Source: Posidonia oceanica
Lineage: Eukaryota > Streptophyta > Magnoliopsida > Alismatales > Posidoniaceae
Reading direction: 5' to 3'
DNA: 64,000 bases
Assembly: GCA_037176725.1 (NCBI GenBank)
Contig: JAZBRS010000049.1
Location: 10,930,001 to 10,994,000, forward strand
Part shown: positions 22,028-33,125 of the stretch, piece after piece
How positions within the stretch are numbered: the stretch's first letter is position 1
Layout of the letters: the number at the start of each line of letters is the position of its first letter
Notes under the pieces: generated by a model
What the model was told of the DNA's origin: nothing
The model's input: only the letters and a program-made list of their open reading frames with translations
The model's database searches: none
Position numbers and translations under genes: made by a program

Positions 22028-22197
22028 GACTTAAACTGCAGATTTTGGACAGAAGGCCCTTGATCAAATATCAAAGCCACCAGGGAGTATTTCTAAACTC
22101 AGGACAGTCCAAAACACATGAACAAGGATGAAATGAAATATATATATTCCCTTGAAAAGATACATGGTCCCTAAAGATAAAAGATTACAATAATTGC

Positions 22198-23537
22198 CTA
22201 TCTAATCATCTTCTTCCTTTTCTTGCACAGCACACCGGTCGCTTCAACCCACTCCTCAGGCTTGGGCAATATCTTTGAATACTACTTCCAGTGCGCATCC
22301 TCCCGTGGTAGGCAGTAAGGAGCAGTTGATGGCTCCTCTAAATCATCATGGCGGTCCAGAGATGACCAGAGAGTCTGAATGTAGTACACCATTACTGCAT
22401 CAGATGGAAGACTGCGCTCCTGAACCCGAATACGAGGAATAAAGCTCAGCCGAGGCGGCACCCCTTTCTTCTGCCCCACCATCTCAAAGCAACGATGGGA
22501 GTTGTACACTACAAAGTGGGTGGGCCTTATCAGCTCCAGCTCAACTGAGGAACCTCACGCCTGGTGCTTATGAGAAAGGCACATGGAAGGCGCGGAAATG
22601 TCAATAGTGGCAGCAGACAAAGAGCAAACCCTTTCCTCAATCAAATTTGTGTTCACGGGCCCGAGCCTTGGGAAATGGACCTGCAGCCACCTGGAAAGAA
22701 GGAAAGGAGAGCCTACAAAATCCCCTCCGGTGGAAACGTTGGTCAGGCCAAGATATGTGGCAGCAAGAATGGCCACTGAAGGAGAGCGCCAGAAATGCTT
22801 AGTAAGGCCTATCAAGAACTCAGTATGATAGACATCCAAGGAGAAATCCTTAGTGACAAATAAAGTGAGGCCTCCAATCAGTAAATGCAGACACACCAGC
22901 AACTGATCCTGAGAGGCAGAGTCCTCAATCCGCCGGAAGCTGAAGTACAAATGCGTCAAGTTGAGTCTGCGACCTCTGATCACTGGGAAGGTAGGCGGAA
23001 AGATGAAGATATGGTCTATATATGTTTGCATATCTGCTATTCTATACGGCAATGGGAAGTCAATATCTGGCCGGGCCGCTCCAATCTGAGTTACACCAAG
23101 CAGGCTGTGAACATCCTCTACTAGGATTGTCGCCTCACAACCCCCAAAGAAGAAAGTATGAGTCTCAGGACTCCAGAAGGCGCATGAGACGTGAAGCAGG
23201 GGCAGTCCAAGTTTGTGCCCAATAAATCCAGAAGTCCATCAAAGCACGTACAGGCCAAAACAGATTTCCTTTCTCGAGCCCAGAGCACCAAATCCTTCAC
23301 CCAAGTGGAGTAGTAGGGGAAATCATTATCAAAGCAAGGTGTCTTGGTAAAATTGAGGATTTCCTGCAAAGAAATTCAGAGGCATGAGGAACACAAGGAG
23401 TGTGAAGGGACCAATGAAGAAGATCATATCTTCCCCGTCTTGATAAGGGACATCATATGCCCTTCAATCTCTTCCAAAGGTTTTACGACCCCCTTCTAGT
23501 TGTGCATGAAGACATTGGGGACCGAGCTAGAAGCCAT
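22198..23537 (-). pseudogene. Passenger gene 2 (DUF7745-like), antisense in A0
   Basis: Minus-strand gene with TATAAAAG near 23635, ATG at 23537 and stop at 22200-22198. Exon 1 ends ...MSLIKTGK; the expected donor reads AAG|AT instead of AAG|GT, while the acceptor TTCTTTGCAG|GAA is normal and keeps phase 0. Exon 2 has FWSPETHTFFFGG, then LLIGGLTLF and GSPFLLSRWLQVHF, the same layout as gene 1, and a basic KKRKKMIR tail. Defects: TAG in exon 1 (HN*KG), a single-base frameshift near 23190, TGA after HKHQA, and TAG after HWK where A1 has TGG. Function unknown; a diverged paralogue of gene 1 and of the E2 ORF at 43626. Confidence 0.7.
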
Positions 23538-24364
23538 GAAAGCAAAAGAGAGGGAAGGAAGAAGCACAAATCAGGACGAAATCAGTAGAGAGAAAAAGGA
23601 GCAAGTATGCATGAAAATAAAGGGGTGGCCAAGCTTTTATAAGCATAGGAGGATCGTCGAAAATCTTTCACGCGGACATTGAGAAAATTTCGCAAGCATT
23701 CCGAAAGATTAGACAAGAACAGGAAAGGAAAGAAAAGTTTCTAGGCTTGCTTTGTTGTACGTGAGACAGTGCGCGTCCAACGTTAGCTGCGCCATTTGAG
23801 GCATATAACGTTTAGAGCAGATACCGGCATTGGACGCAGATATTGAAATGGATAACGTTGGCCGTAGTAGATGGGGCGTATAACGTTTTATCAGTGACTT
23901 AAGTCACTGAACTTGGCTGGATTGCCCCCTGATCCGTGATTGAGTTGCATGCACCCATTTTGCCCATTCCAGAGGTTTAACTAAGTTGAAATACACGTGC
24001 GAGCGTTGGTTTCATATTTTTTGGACATCCGGGCCAGTCGGAATCTCTGGTTGCTTGTTTCATCAAGTAAATGGCTCGTTAAGGCGACGACGACTTCAAA
24101 ATTCAATTCTTAAGCTTCCAGGTGAAATCTTTCCTTATAACTATGTCATTTACATACTATTTCACTTGAATATGCTGGTTTCAAGTTAATTTGAATTAAG
24201 GGCCATTATTTTACCATATTGGTCACTTAAGCTCACTTTAGCTTTGAGAAAGGTAATTTAAAAGAAGTATTTGACAAGTTTACTGAGTGTGCAGAAATCT
24301 ATATCATTTCAAAATATACAATTGTTCTACAAAGTCACCAGGGCATACCCCTAAAGTACAAAAG
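23538..24364. other. Spacer between passenger gene 2 and the PMD gene, A0
   Basis: No gene seen. It contains TATAAAAG for gene 2 (near 23635) and a cluster of AACGTT/GCGTATAACG words at 23770-23895, like the spacers around the other passenger genes. Confidence 0.6.
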
Positions 24365-27300
24365 CTAGGGAGCACTCTCTCCCTCACCCTCAGGAGCCGG
24401 AGCAGGAGCTGGAGCAGGAGCCAGAGAAGGGGCAGTAGGGGGACGAGGCAACTCCCGAACCAAAACGCCTGATGGGGCCCTGGAGATGAACCGAGAGTGG
24501 TGGCTACCCGACCGGCGGCTCGGTACAGAAGGAATAGGCACCCCGAGCCTAACACCGGCCGTAAAGGCAAACCTCCGGTAGTGCCCTAGGTCAAACTCAA
24601 GCTGGGAGATAACCCCCGCCATGCTCTGAGGAGGGAAACAATCCAAATGTCAGATACAAGCAAGGGCATAGAGGACATAAAGAAGCACCAAATCAAATCA
24701 TACCGCTTGAGACTGGGCGATCTCGGTATCCCTGTTGGCCACCTGCTGCTCCAGCTCCCGGATCCGAGCACTCCTAGCAGCGACTGTCCCCTCTAACTCC
24801 TCTAACCTCCCGACAGAGCTGGCGGCTATGAAGTCACCAGCTCGCTCCCTCAGCTAGCCCTCTAGATAAGCGACCTGTAAGCAATGGCGTCAGGACCAAG
24901 GGGACTTCAAAAGCAGAAACAAAATGAAAGCATATTTACCTTCTCCTAGAGATGGGAGATCTCCTCTGAGCGGTCTGGAGGTGGAGCACTGCTAGTCGAA
25001 GGCTGAAAAGGAGGATTCAAGTCAGTTGCAATTCATAGCCAGACTACAAAAGCTACTTGTGAAAAAATACCTGAGAGGTAGAGGCCCGTATACGGTCAAT
25101 CTCCCTAGTCAGAACGGAGAGCTGCTGGGTCAAATGGCACTCCTGCTGAGCCCGCTCATCGGCCACCTTGAGCTGCAAAAGAAAGAAAGCCAGTTAGCCA
25201 AATTGAATTAACAATATACAAAATGAAATTCAAAAGCTCACCACTATCTCTAGCTAGGCTCGAGAAGACTGAACCTCCTCCAACAGGGCTGCACGAGAAA
25301 CCACCGCCTCCTCGGGATCTGTGTCCCCCAAAGGAAGGTTCCTGTGCCCGAGGAAGTGGGACTGGTGGAAGATCATTAGAGAGGAAAACTCCCGGTCCAT
25401 CCACTCAACCCAGTCCACCTTGTCCTCCTCTGAAACATCTGTCGGAGCGGGGGAACCACGATGGGCCCAGTCCAGGAGCTGTGGGCCGTAGACGTCCACC
25501 CAATGGCGAGCACGGCTGCCCCCGCTGCATGTCTCTCGCCAAACTCGGTGAGGAGGAGGTGAAGGCCAAGCCTGCTAGTGCTCTAGCTATCGTAATGCCC
25601 TACCAATCTGTTGAAAGTGGCAGTGGTTCCAGCAGTGGATCCATACGTCCCGGTCAAAAATGGCCCAATCACGGGCAATCTCGGGGACGTCTGCATGCTC
25701 CCCCTCAGCATAGGGACACCAAACCACCTGAAAAGAGCAATACATGTCAGCAAGCAGCATAAACAAATAAACAGAAGCTGAAATTAAAAGAAGCAAGTTA
25801 CTTGAGCCGGGACAAGGAGCTCGAAAAGTAAACGACTGACATAGTGATTGACATCGACAGGCTCGAGGGCCTACTCGGCAGCAGCCCAAAACAGTCCCCG
25901 AGGAAAGGGGACACCAGTAGGAGGAACCAGATGAGGGGCAGGGCGCAGAAAGGTGAAGTGGTCCCACGCCCACATCTGCACGCAAAACAAGGAAGCCGTT
26001 AGCAAGAATATAATATCCAATACAAGCTTAAATATGCAAATTTACCTGAAAGAAGGGCAGGTTCCCGCCCAGTTGGCGAGAACTGCCATCGGTGAAGCGG
26101 AATAGGGTGGGGCACAGGTGCACCAAGCTCACCGCACCCCAGGCGTACTCTCCCACACGCTCCAAGTTCGCCAGAAGGGGAAGGAACCACACCGAGAGCT
26201 TCGAAGAGGAGTGCGAGAAGAGCACCTCCCCGAACAGCACCAAGAGGAAGGCCTGCAGCTGCTGGTCAGCCTCCACACCTGGTCCGTCAACTGTCTCCGC
26301 CAACTCACTCACCCGGCGAACCACGGAAGTGATTACCACGAGCTGCTCTCCACTCATGGCTAACTGGTGTCTAACGAGCTCCTGCGCCAAAACCGAGTAG
26401 CTCAAGTGCACCCTCCCTGTCACTGGTCTGCCTGTAACCCGGAGACCAGTCAACCGCACCATGTCCTCAAGAGAGAGGACAAACTCACCCGCCCGAGTAA
26501 CGATCGAGCTCGTCCGAAAGCTCCACCGGTCTACAACTACCTCCAAAAACATCGGACGGAGGGGAAAGTCCGGGATGGACAAGAAATGCCCAAATCCCAT
26601 CCGATCCAGACGTTCTTGCTGGAAAGAAGCCAACAAAGCGTAGGACTGGCAGACCTGACCCCAGTAGCAGCGAGTCACGGCCGGTGCTCGACTCTACAAG
26701 CAAGCAGGAAAACTGTCAGTCAGGATGAAATAATTGAACAAAATAGGGAGAAAAGAATGAAAAATGTATACCTGCCCCCTGGAAGCCAGTGTGGTAGTGG
26801 CGTACTTTGAACGGGACGTGTCCCTACACGGTCTCGACGCCTGCACCTCGTCTCTAGGGATCTGCTCCCGCCAGTAATCCGGGGGATCGCTCACAACGCC
26901 CTCCGCCTCCCGTCGGACGAAGTCTACCATGTTTCGCCACTAGCCATCGTCCTCGCCAAACTGCGCAAGAAACAGGTCGACTGGCCTCACCTCGGGCACC
27001 TCCGAGGGCCCCGCCTCGTCTAGGCTGACCTCAGGCCTCGCCTATGAGACTGTCTCCTCGGAATCCTCCAAACTGAAGGAGGTGCTGGAACCAGAGACAG
27101 CCTCCTCCGTCATCTCTCCGGCCGCCCCGGAACTAGAGCCCTCCCCCACGGTGGCCTCACTGGCCATCGCCTCCGCCTCCACGGCAACGTCGCCAACCAC
27201 CACCTTGGTCTCCGGGGAACCACCCACGGCAGCCCTCGTCTCCGCTCCCCCAGCCTCGGCATCGCCACCGGACGTCTCCCCGGGCATCGCCATGGCACCA

Positions 27301-27608
27301 CCGGCCACAACCACGCCTGCCACACCCACCTCGGCCTCCACGGCCACCGCAGCAGTCGGCCCAGGCACCACAGCCGCCGGCCCAGGCGCAGCAGCTACCG
27401 GGCACGCCCCTGCAGCCGCCAAGCTCGCCCCCACCGGCGACCCCCCGCCTACCATGCCCTCGCCGGCGCTTCCCGCCGCCCTCGCCGCCGTCTCCCGTGT
27501 GGCAGCACCACCAGCCGACGCTTCCGCCGCCGCCTCGCCGAAGGGAGAGGGTTCGATCCTTGCCCGTTTGGCCGCCTGAGTATAGAACTAAGAAATACAC
27601 CTCTCCAT
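24365..27608 (-). pseudogene. Passenger gene 3: eight-exon plant-mobile-domain (PMD) gene with nine internal TAG codons, A0
   Basis: Exons (minus): 27608-26772, 26693-26046, 25975-25802, 25727-25242, 25172-25071, 25002-24940, 24874-24704, 24625-24365. All lengths are multiples of 3; the seven introns are 65-78 bp, GT-AG and phase 0. The 914-codon frame has no frameshift. Exon 1 is Ala/Gly/Val-rich and acidic. Exon 2 holds the PMD signature (VVVDRWSFRTSS, LEDMVRLTGLRVTGRPV). Exons 3-4 carry MWAWDHFTFLRP and VVWCPY; exons 5-7 form a Gln/Glu-rich coiled coil (IRELEQQVANRDTEIAQSQ); exon 8 is Pro-rich. TAG occurs at 27588, 27042, 26940, 25871, 25587, 25575, 25254, 24946 and 24854 (lowest base of each). 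PMD proteins include host silencing factors and transposon proteins; here it is a captured passenger, antisense to the element. Confidence 0.8.
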
Positions 27609-27705
27609 TTCGCCGGAATGAAGAAGAAGCTCACCGGAAGGATTGTTGTCGTCGGAGAAGAAGAGGGGAAGAAACTAGATGGCCACCCGTGGCGTAGGAC
27701 GAGGG

Positions 27706-27712
27706 TTTTATA
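27706..27712 (-). promoter_or_regulatory. TATA box upstream of the PMD gene
   Basis: GGTATAAAACCC on the minus strand, 98 bases before the ATG at 27608. The same box exists in A1 near 8560. Upstream lies a cluster of AACGTT dyads (27725-27850). Confidence 0.6.
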
Positions 27713-27987
27713 CCTTTTAATGTTGTACGCGTACATCCTAGCATCCAACGTCTCGGGAAGAAAGGATGTTATACGCGTGAATCCTAGTGTTCAACGTTTT
27801 GCGAGTTAAAACGTTAGCCACTGGGCTTCCAGCGTATAACGTTGGACGCTCCATGTTGAGTGCACAACACTTTAAGTTCAGGGAAGTTTTCTGAATTCTG
27901 ATATTCTCATTCAACTCATACAAATTCATTCAATATGGACCAAAGAGACGAGATAAATTTTATTGATGGCAAGTGATACATTTCTAA
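27713..27987. other. AACGTT-rich spacer between PMD gene and gene 1, A0
   Basis: Contains the dyad GCGTATAACGTTGGACGC (27832-27849) and further half sites. Collinear with 8287-8560 of A1. Confidence 0.7.
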
Positions 27988-29339
27988 CTACATCTTCTGT
28001 CTTTTTTAAGGAAATTCAATAAACAATTTAGGACGCATGCCCTCGTACCAAGCGTCATAAGTTGCAAGAGAAATGGCTTCACAGTCCGCATTCAAGTTCT
28101 CCCATGCAGAAAGGACTCGGTTTCGCCCCTTCCCATCCCAAGTACCAGCCTGATAGAAGACCTGGATGATGTCCCCAGGAGTGTCCCTCAAGCGTGGAAG
28201 AACCATATCAAAGAAGCACGGCAAGGGAGGTATAGCCTGAGGAGTACTCAGCATTGAGAAGTAGCGCTGAGTGTTGTACCTCACAAACTCGGTCGCCCCA
28301 ATCAGCGTCAGGAAATACTCCAAGTCAGAAACTGTCCTGAAAGACGAGGGGGGATTGAAGGAATTCATCTGGGATTTGACCTCACAGGCGCATAGGCAGC
28401 GGATGAGCTCCTCTAAGGGAAGGCTAGCATCAAAAGCAGGCAGAAGAAAGTGCTCCTCCAGCCAGCGTAGAACTAGGAACAGTGAGCCAAAGAATGGCCC
28501 CCCGAGGCAGGCACTGGATAAGCCCCGGATGGTAAAAGCCAAAACAGACTAACTCAAACACTTCTCTGGGTTGCGCATGCAAATGCACATGAGCTCGGCA
28601 TGGTAGGCACTAATAGTCAGAGCTTCATTTGGGAAGAGCACCAGTCTCCCAATCAGAATGAAGACGCATTCTAAGCAAGAAGCCTCAGAGCGGATGCTGT
28701 TGCGCTATTTCCAGAAAAATTTCCACAAAGAGGAGAGTTTGATGTAGCCATCCAGCACCAGGTCCTCCGGCACAACAACAGAGCCGAAGATGCGCTTTAA
28801 AAGAGAGAAAGAACCTACCACCCTGATTGGCAAAAGGTAGGCATCCCAGCGGTAAATGGATGGGTCGGCATGTCGAATACCTAAGAGGGTGCTCACCTCC
28901 TCCAAGAGAATGGTCTATTCCTCTGAAGAAGAAAAGAACGTATGAGTCAAGGAATTCCACAGCCCGTAGAGGCCAAAGAGCGCCTTCCAGTCAACAGGCT
29001 GCCACAGCTGGTGAAGGGCCTGACAGAGACCAGCCTCCTTCAAGAGTTCCTGGTACTTCTTCAAAGCCCAAGAGCAGAATTGTTGAACCCTGTCCAACTG
29101 ATAGGCTTTTGAGTCCCGATCGTTGTTGGCAGAAGATAGGGGCTATAAAGTAAAGAAAAATCAGCAGAAGTACGAGAATGGGAGTATGCGGAAAAGATGA
29201 AAATAGAGAGTACCTTCTCATGCACCAACAGGTTCGTCAAATGGTTGGGTATGGCCTCCAGCCGGAGTTGCACCATGTCAGAAGGAGAGGAGAAGACGGC
29301 CACCTAGAAAGCATGACGTGGGATATCACTCAAATCAAT
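27988..29339 (-). pseudogene. Passenger gene 1 (DUF7745-like), antisense in A0
   Basis: Orthologous to 6963-8286 in A1. The start codon is ATT at 29339-29337 where A1 has ATG. Intron 29213-29143 (71 bp) has the same sites as A1. Exon 2 encodes ALKKYQELLKEAGLCQ, LIGRLVLFPN, GGPFFGSLFLVLRWLEEHF and an uninterrupted C-terminal half with YFLTLIGATEFVRYN, longer than the deleted A1 version. Internal stops: TAG at 29304-29306 (A1 CAG at 6996), TAG after FSSSEE, TAG after KFFWK (shared with A1), TAG at 28549-28551 (A1 CAG at 7751) and TAA before KRQKM. Read together, A0 and A1 define the intact ancestral frame without either being intact. Confidence 0.77.
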
Positions 29340-29699
29340 GAAGAGAAGCACAAGCCCTAGCAAGCAAAAATCAATAAGCGAAGGAAGATAAATGTTTGAA
29401 CTACGAGATTCAAGCCAAGAGGAGGTCTAATATAGGCTGTGGAGCCTTCATCGGAATGGAAATCCAAAGAAAATTGGGAATTTACTGCCAAAACGGCGGT
29501 GCCCGAACAGGAAAGACAGCAGCCTGTCTCGCGACGTTATACGCAGCCGTAATGCCATCCAACATTAGCCACGGTGCTTCAAGCGTCCAACGTTGAACGC
29601 TAAAAATCTAGCATCCAACGAGTCAAAGCAGATTTGAGAGCAGAAAAGAAGACCCCGGAGCATAATCGGGTCAACAAAGCAAGCTAAGCCAAAAGTATC
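29340..29699. other. Spacer between gene 1 and the 44-bp array, A0
   Basis: No gene seen. Contains GCGTCCAACGTTGAACGC (29583-29600) and other AACGTT words; collinear with 6604-6962 in A1. Confidence 0.65.
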
Positions 29700-30865
29700 C
29701 TTTTCGACTCCCTGAGGTCTTCCCTCAGGCACGTCATGCTTTTATTTTCGACTCCCTTGGGTCTTCCCCTAGGCATGTGAAGTTGTTATTTTCGACTCCC
29801 TTGGGTCTTCCCCTAGGCATGTCAAGCTGTTTTTATTTTCGACTCCCTCAGGTCTTCCCCTAGGCACGTCATGTTTTTATTTTCGACTCCCTTGGGTCTT
29901 CCCCTAGGCACGTCAAGTTTTTACTTTCGACTCCCTTAGATCTTCCCTTAGGCACGTCAAGTTTTTACTTTCGACTCCCTTGGGTCTTCCCCTAGGCATG
30001 TCATGCTGTTACTTTCGACTCCCTCAAGTCTTCCCTTAGGCACGTCAAGTTTTTATTTTCGACTCCCTCGGGTCTTCCCCCTAGGCACGTCATGTTTTTA
30101 TTTTCGACTCCCTTTGGTCTTCCCCTAGGCACGTCAAGTTTTTATTTTCGACTCCCTTGAGTCTTCCCCTAGGCACGTCAAGTTTTTATTTTCGACTCCC
30201 TTGGGTCTTCCCCTAGGCACGTCAAGTTTTATTTTCGACTCCCTTGGGTCTTCCCTTAGGCACGTCATGTTTTTATTTTCGACTCCCTCGGGTCTTTCCC
30301 TAGGCACGTCAAGTTTTTATTTTCAACTCCCTTGGGTCTTCCCCTAGGCACGCCAAGTTTTTATTTTCGACTCCCTTAGGTCTTCCCCTAGGCACGTCAA
30401 GTTTTATTTTCGACTCCCTTGAGTCTTCCCCTAGGCACGTCAAGTTTTCATTTTTGACTCCGTTGGGTCTTCCCCTAGGCACGTCATGTTTTTATTTTCG
30501 ACTCTCTTGGGTCTTCCCCTAAGCACGTCATGTTTTTATTTTCGACTCCCTTGGGTCTTCCCCTAGGCACGTCATGTTTTTATTTTCGACTCCCTCGGGT
30601 CTTCCCCTAGGCACGTCAAGTTTTTATTTTCAACTCCCTCGGGTCTTCCCCTACGCACGTCAAGTTTTTATTTTCGACTCCCTTGGGTCTTCCCCTAGGC
30701 ATGTCAAGTTTTTACTTTCGACTCCCTCGGGTCTTCCCCCAGGCACATCAAGTTTTTATTTTCGACTCCCTCAAGTCTTCCCTTAGGCATGTCATGTTTG
30801 TTTTCAACTCCCTTGGGTCTTCCCCTAGGCATGTCAGGTTTTTTTATTTCCGCTTCCCTTGGGTA
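29700..30865 (+). repeat. 44-bp tandem array, about 27 copies, A0
   Basis: Inverted homologue of 5046-6603. The unit is CGACTCCCTTGGGTCTTC then CCCTAGGCACGTCAAG and a TTTTTATTTT spacer. Here the left arm is mostly CCTTGGG or CCTCGGG, so the 7-bp dyad usually has one mismatch, unlike the A1 array. Confidence 0.95.
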
Positions 30866-30909
30866 ATCCCCTCGGCAAAGCAAAGATCCTCGGAGCACAA
30901 CCGAGATAA

Positions 30910-30914
30910 CAAAG
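30910..30914. repeat. Target site duplication CAAAG, left of E2
   Basis: CAAAG before the LTR start TGTTGACACC; the second copy is at 53395-53399, where A0's repeat GATAACAAAGCAAACC continues in register. Confidence 0.93.
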
Positions 30915-32198
30915 TGTTGACACCCCATTTTGACAGGCTGAATCAGTTGGAATCTCCTAGTGACTTCTAGATCCAAATCTAGGTCCAAACCTACACATTC
31001 CTTTTCATCCTTCTTTCCAAAACAAGCCCAAACTTAACCTAGAATTACACCTCTTTCTCAAGCCCAAAAACTACCCAAAAATCATAGGAAAATTTGCCAT
31101 TCCCAACTTAGCAAACCTACCTAAAAACCCTCAAATTTTCAAACCGAAACCACTCCCAAAAACCCTAGAAGACCTAGGTAAAACTATCATTTTTCTACAC
31201 CTCAAAATCCTTCCAAAACTTTCCCAAAACCAAACCCAAACCCTAGGTCTAACACTAGAGACTCTAGGCCACACACTCTCCAAATTTCATCTCTTTTCTA
31301 AACCCCTAACCCCTTCATTTCACCAAATCATCCTTTTCTCTCTCTTGGATTATTCTTTTCTCTCTCCTCTCTCTCTCTCCTGATTATCCTCCTTCTTTTC
31401 ACCTCCTTCTCTCCCTTTTCCTTGCCTGGCTGTGGGCCCCCCTTGTGCATTTATCTCTTCTGAATCTTATTTGTATTTTTATCATATTTTTAGCATTTTC
31501 TTTGGTTTTCTAAAAATTATTTTCTTTCAACTCCCCTCTTTCCTCCTTACTCCTCCTTTTCTCCCTTTTCTTCTTCCTTTTCCTTTTCTTTTCCTTTCTT
31601 CTACTAAATCTTCAAAAAACTCTTAAAAGCCTTCAAAACTCTAAAACAAAAGGAAAACAAATTAAAATCCCAAAAGAAATAACTAAAAACATTAAACAAA
31701 CAATTAAAAACAAAAGCCTAACTAAATCTAACTAAAACTAAAAACTAAAAAAGCAACTTAAAAAATGCAATACAAACAAAAAGAAAATGCTGTAAAATCA
31801 AGGAAAAAACCAAAATGCAATCAAAATAAGCAAAAGTAAAAACCCTACTAAAAAATAATCAAAAACAAATCCTAAAAGGAAAGAAAACAATTAAAAATGC
31901 TAAGTCAAAAAAAAAACTTAACTTAACTTAACAATCCTAAAAAGAAACAATTTGAAAAACTAATTAAAAAGCAAAAAACAAACAATCAAAAATCTAAAAA
32001 CACTCAATTAATTAAAAACTTAACAAGGAAAAAACTCAACTAAAAAAAAATATATTAAAAAAGAACTTAACAAACAAAAATCAAAGACAAATCAAAAAAG
32101 ACTTAAGGAAAAGACTAAAATCAAAAACCTAAAATCCACCCTAATTAATTTAAAAACAAACTTTAAAAAATCCTAATTAACATCCCAAATACTTAACA
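30915..32198 (+). repeat. 5' LTR of E2, truncated
   Basis: Matches 47379-48663 with about 12 substitutions and one C indel, then diverges after CTTAACA at 32192-32198. The remaining 4.7 kb of the LTR and probably the primer-binding site are missing. Confidence 0.92.
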
Positions 32199-33125
32199 TG
32201 CTTCCTTTTACACATTTGCTATGTCACTATACATGCACATGCCCTGTATATATGCCTTTTGACATGATTAATGCTTTCTCTTCACTATCATGCTCACAAA
32301 CACTCGCACATGCCATGCACTTGCCTTTTGCTATGTTATATGCTGTTTGCCTGCCATATTTGGTTGATTTTCTTCCCTTTCGCACAAGCCATGCCTAGGA
32401 TAGTAGGGACTGTTTGCTCTCCCTGTGGTTAACTAAAAATGGCAAGTAAAAAGAACTTCTAGGCACCACCTTGGGTTAATAAAATGCGTAAGATAAAAAA
32501 CTTTAAGCATTTGCATAAGCATCATATAGGACACGCATTCTTCTCATCTGAGTCCACCTACTAGTCTGCGAAGGACGGTTCCGACCTCTTGTTCCACTGC
32601 TTTTGGCGTGGGCCGAGTCAGTCGGTCTGTCCCCCCTTTGTCCAGGGGTCGTGTCGGTGTAGTGGAGTGTATTGCCCACGCTTTGGCGATGTTAGGGCCA
32701 CCAACGCACCACCCCGTTATTTCCTCAGCTCTGGCTAGGAGTTCGACAGGGAGCCTACTTTTTCTAACCTAAGTCGGTGACCCACACACTTGGGGATACC
32801 CGAACTAGATCACCTACTAGGATACACTAGATAGGTGAGGGGGGCATACTAGAAAGCATACATATCATTCATGCCATCTAACTTAACTCATTTGCATCTG
32901 TCTTTTAGATTCTAATCCCTGTTTGTCTCTGTCTGTGTCAGCAGTGATTGGTAAATGAGTTCCCCTTGCTGGAGCTTGAGTACCATCCCTTTCTGACACC
33001 CCTGTTGCGACCTTGTTCGCGACCATTCCCCTTCTGAGCTATCCGCCTTTGCGACGATAGCTCCTATTAGGAATCACCATTTGCATACCCGTCGCAGCCC
33101 TATTCTCACGCGCTCTAGGTTAACA
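32199..33125 (+). other. E2 leader after the LTR deletion
   Basis: No ORF of note. Not similar to the 3' LTR, so it is internal leader sequence. No clear primer-binding site is visible, consistent with its loss in the deletion. GATAG|GTGAGG near 32835 is a possible donor. Confidence 0.6.

Larger units (their letters stand above)
22028..30914 (+). mobile_element. Middle segment of element A0
   Basis: Continuation of the + strand element cut at 2154. Collinear with the A1 3' region (RC of 9070 downward), but with about 5.2 kb (22448-27632) that A1 lacks. Holds three antisense passenger genes and a 44-bp array, and is cut again at 30914 by E2. It resumes at 53395. Confidence 0.93.

Noticed and set aside
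27082..27579. 165-codon Ala/Pro/Thr-rich plus-strand ORF
   Set aside because: It is the complement of the GC-rich PMD exon 1, which has coherent splice structure on the minus strand.
24365..27608. TAG reassigned to Gln (altered genetic code)
   Set aside because: CAG still encodes Gln at many sites in the same exons, paired copies show CAG/TAG differences, and genes 1-3 themselves terminate at TAG or TAA; methylation-driven mutation is simpler.
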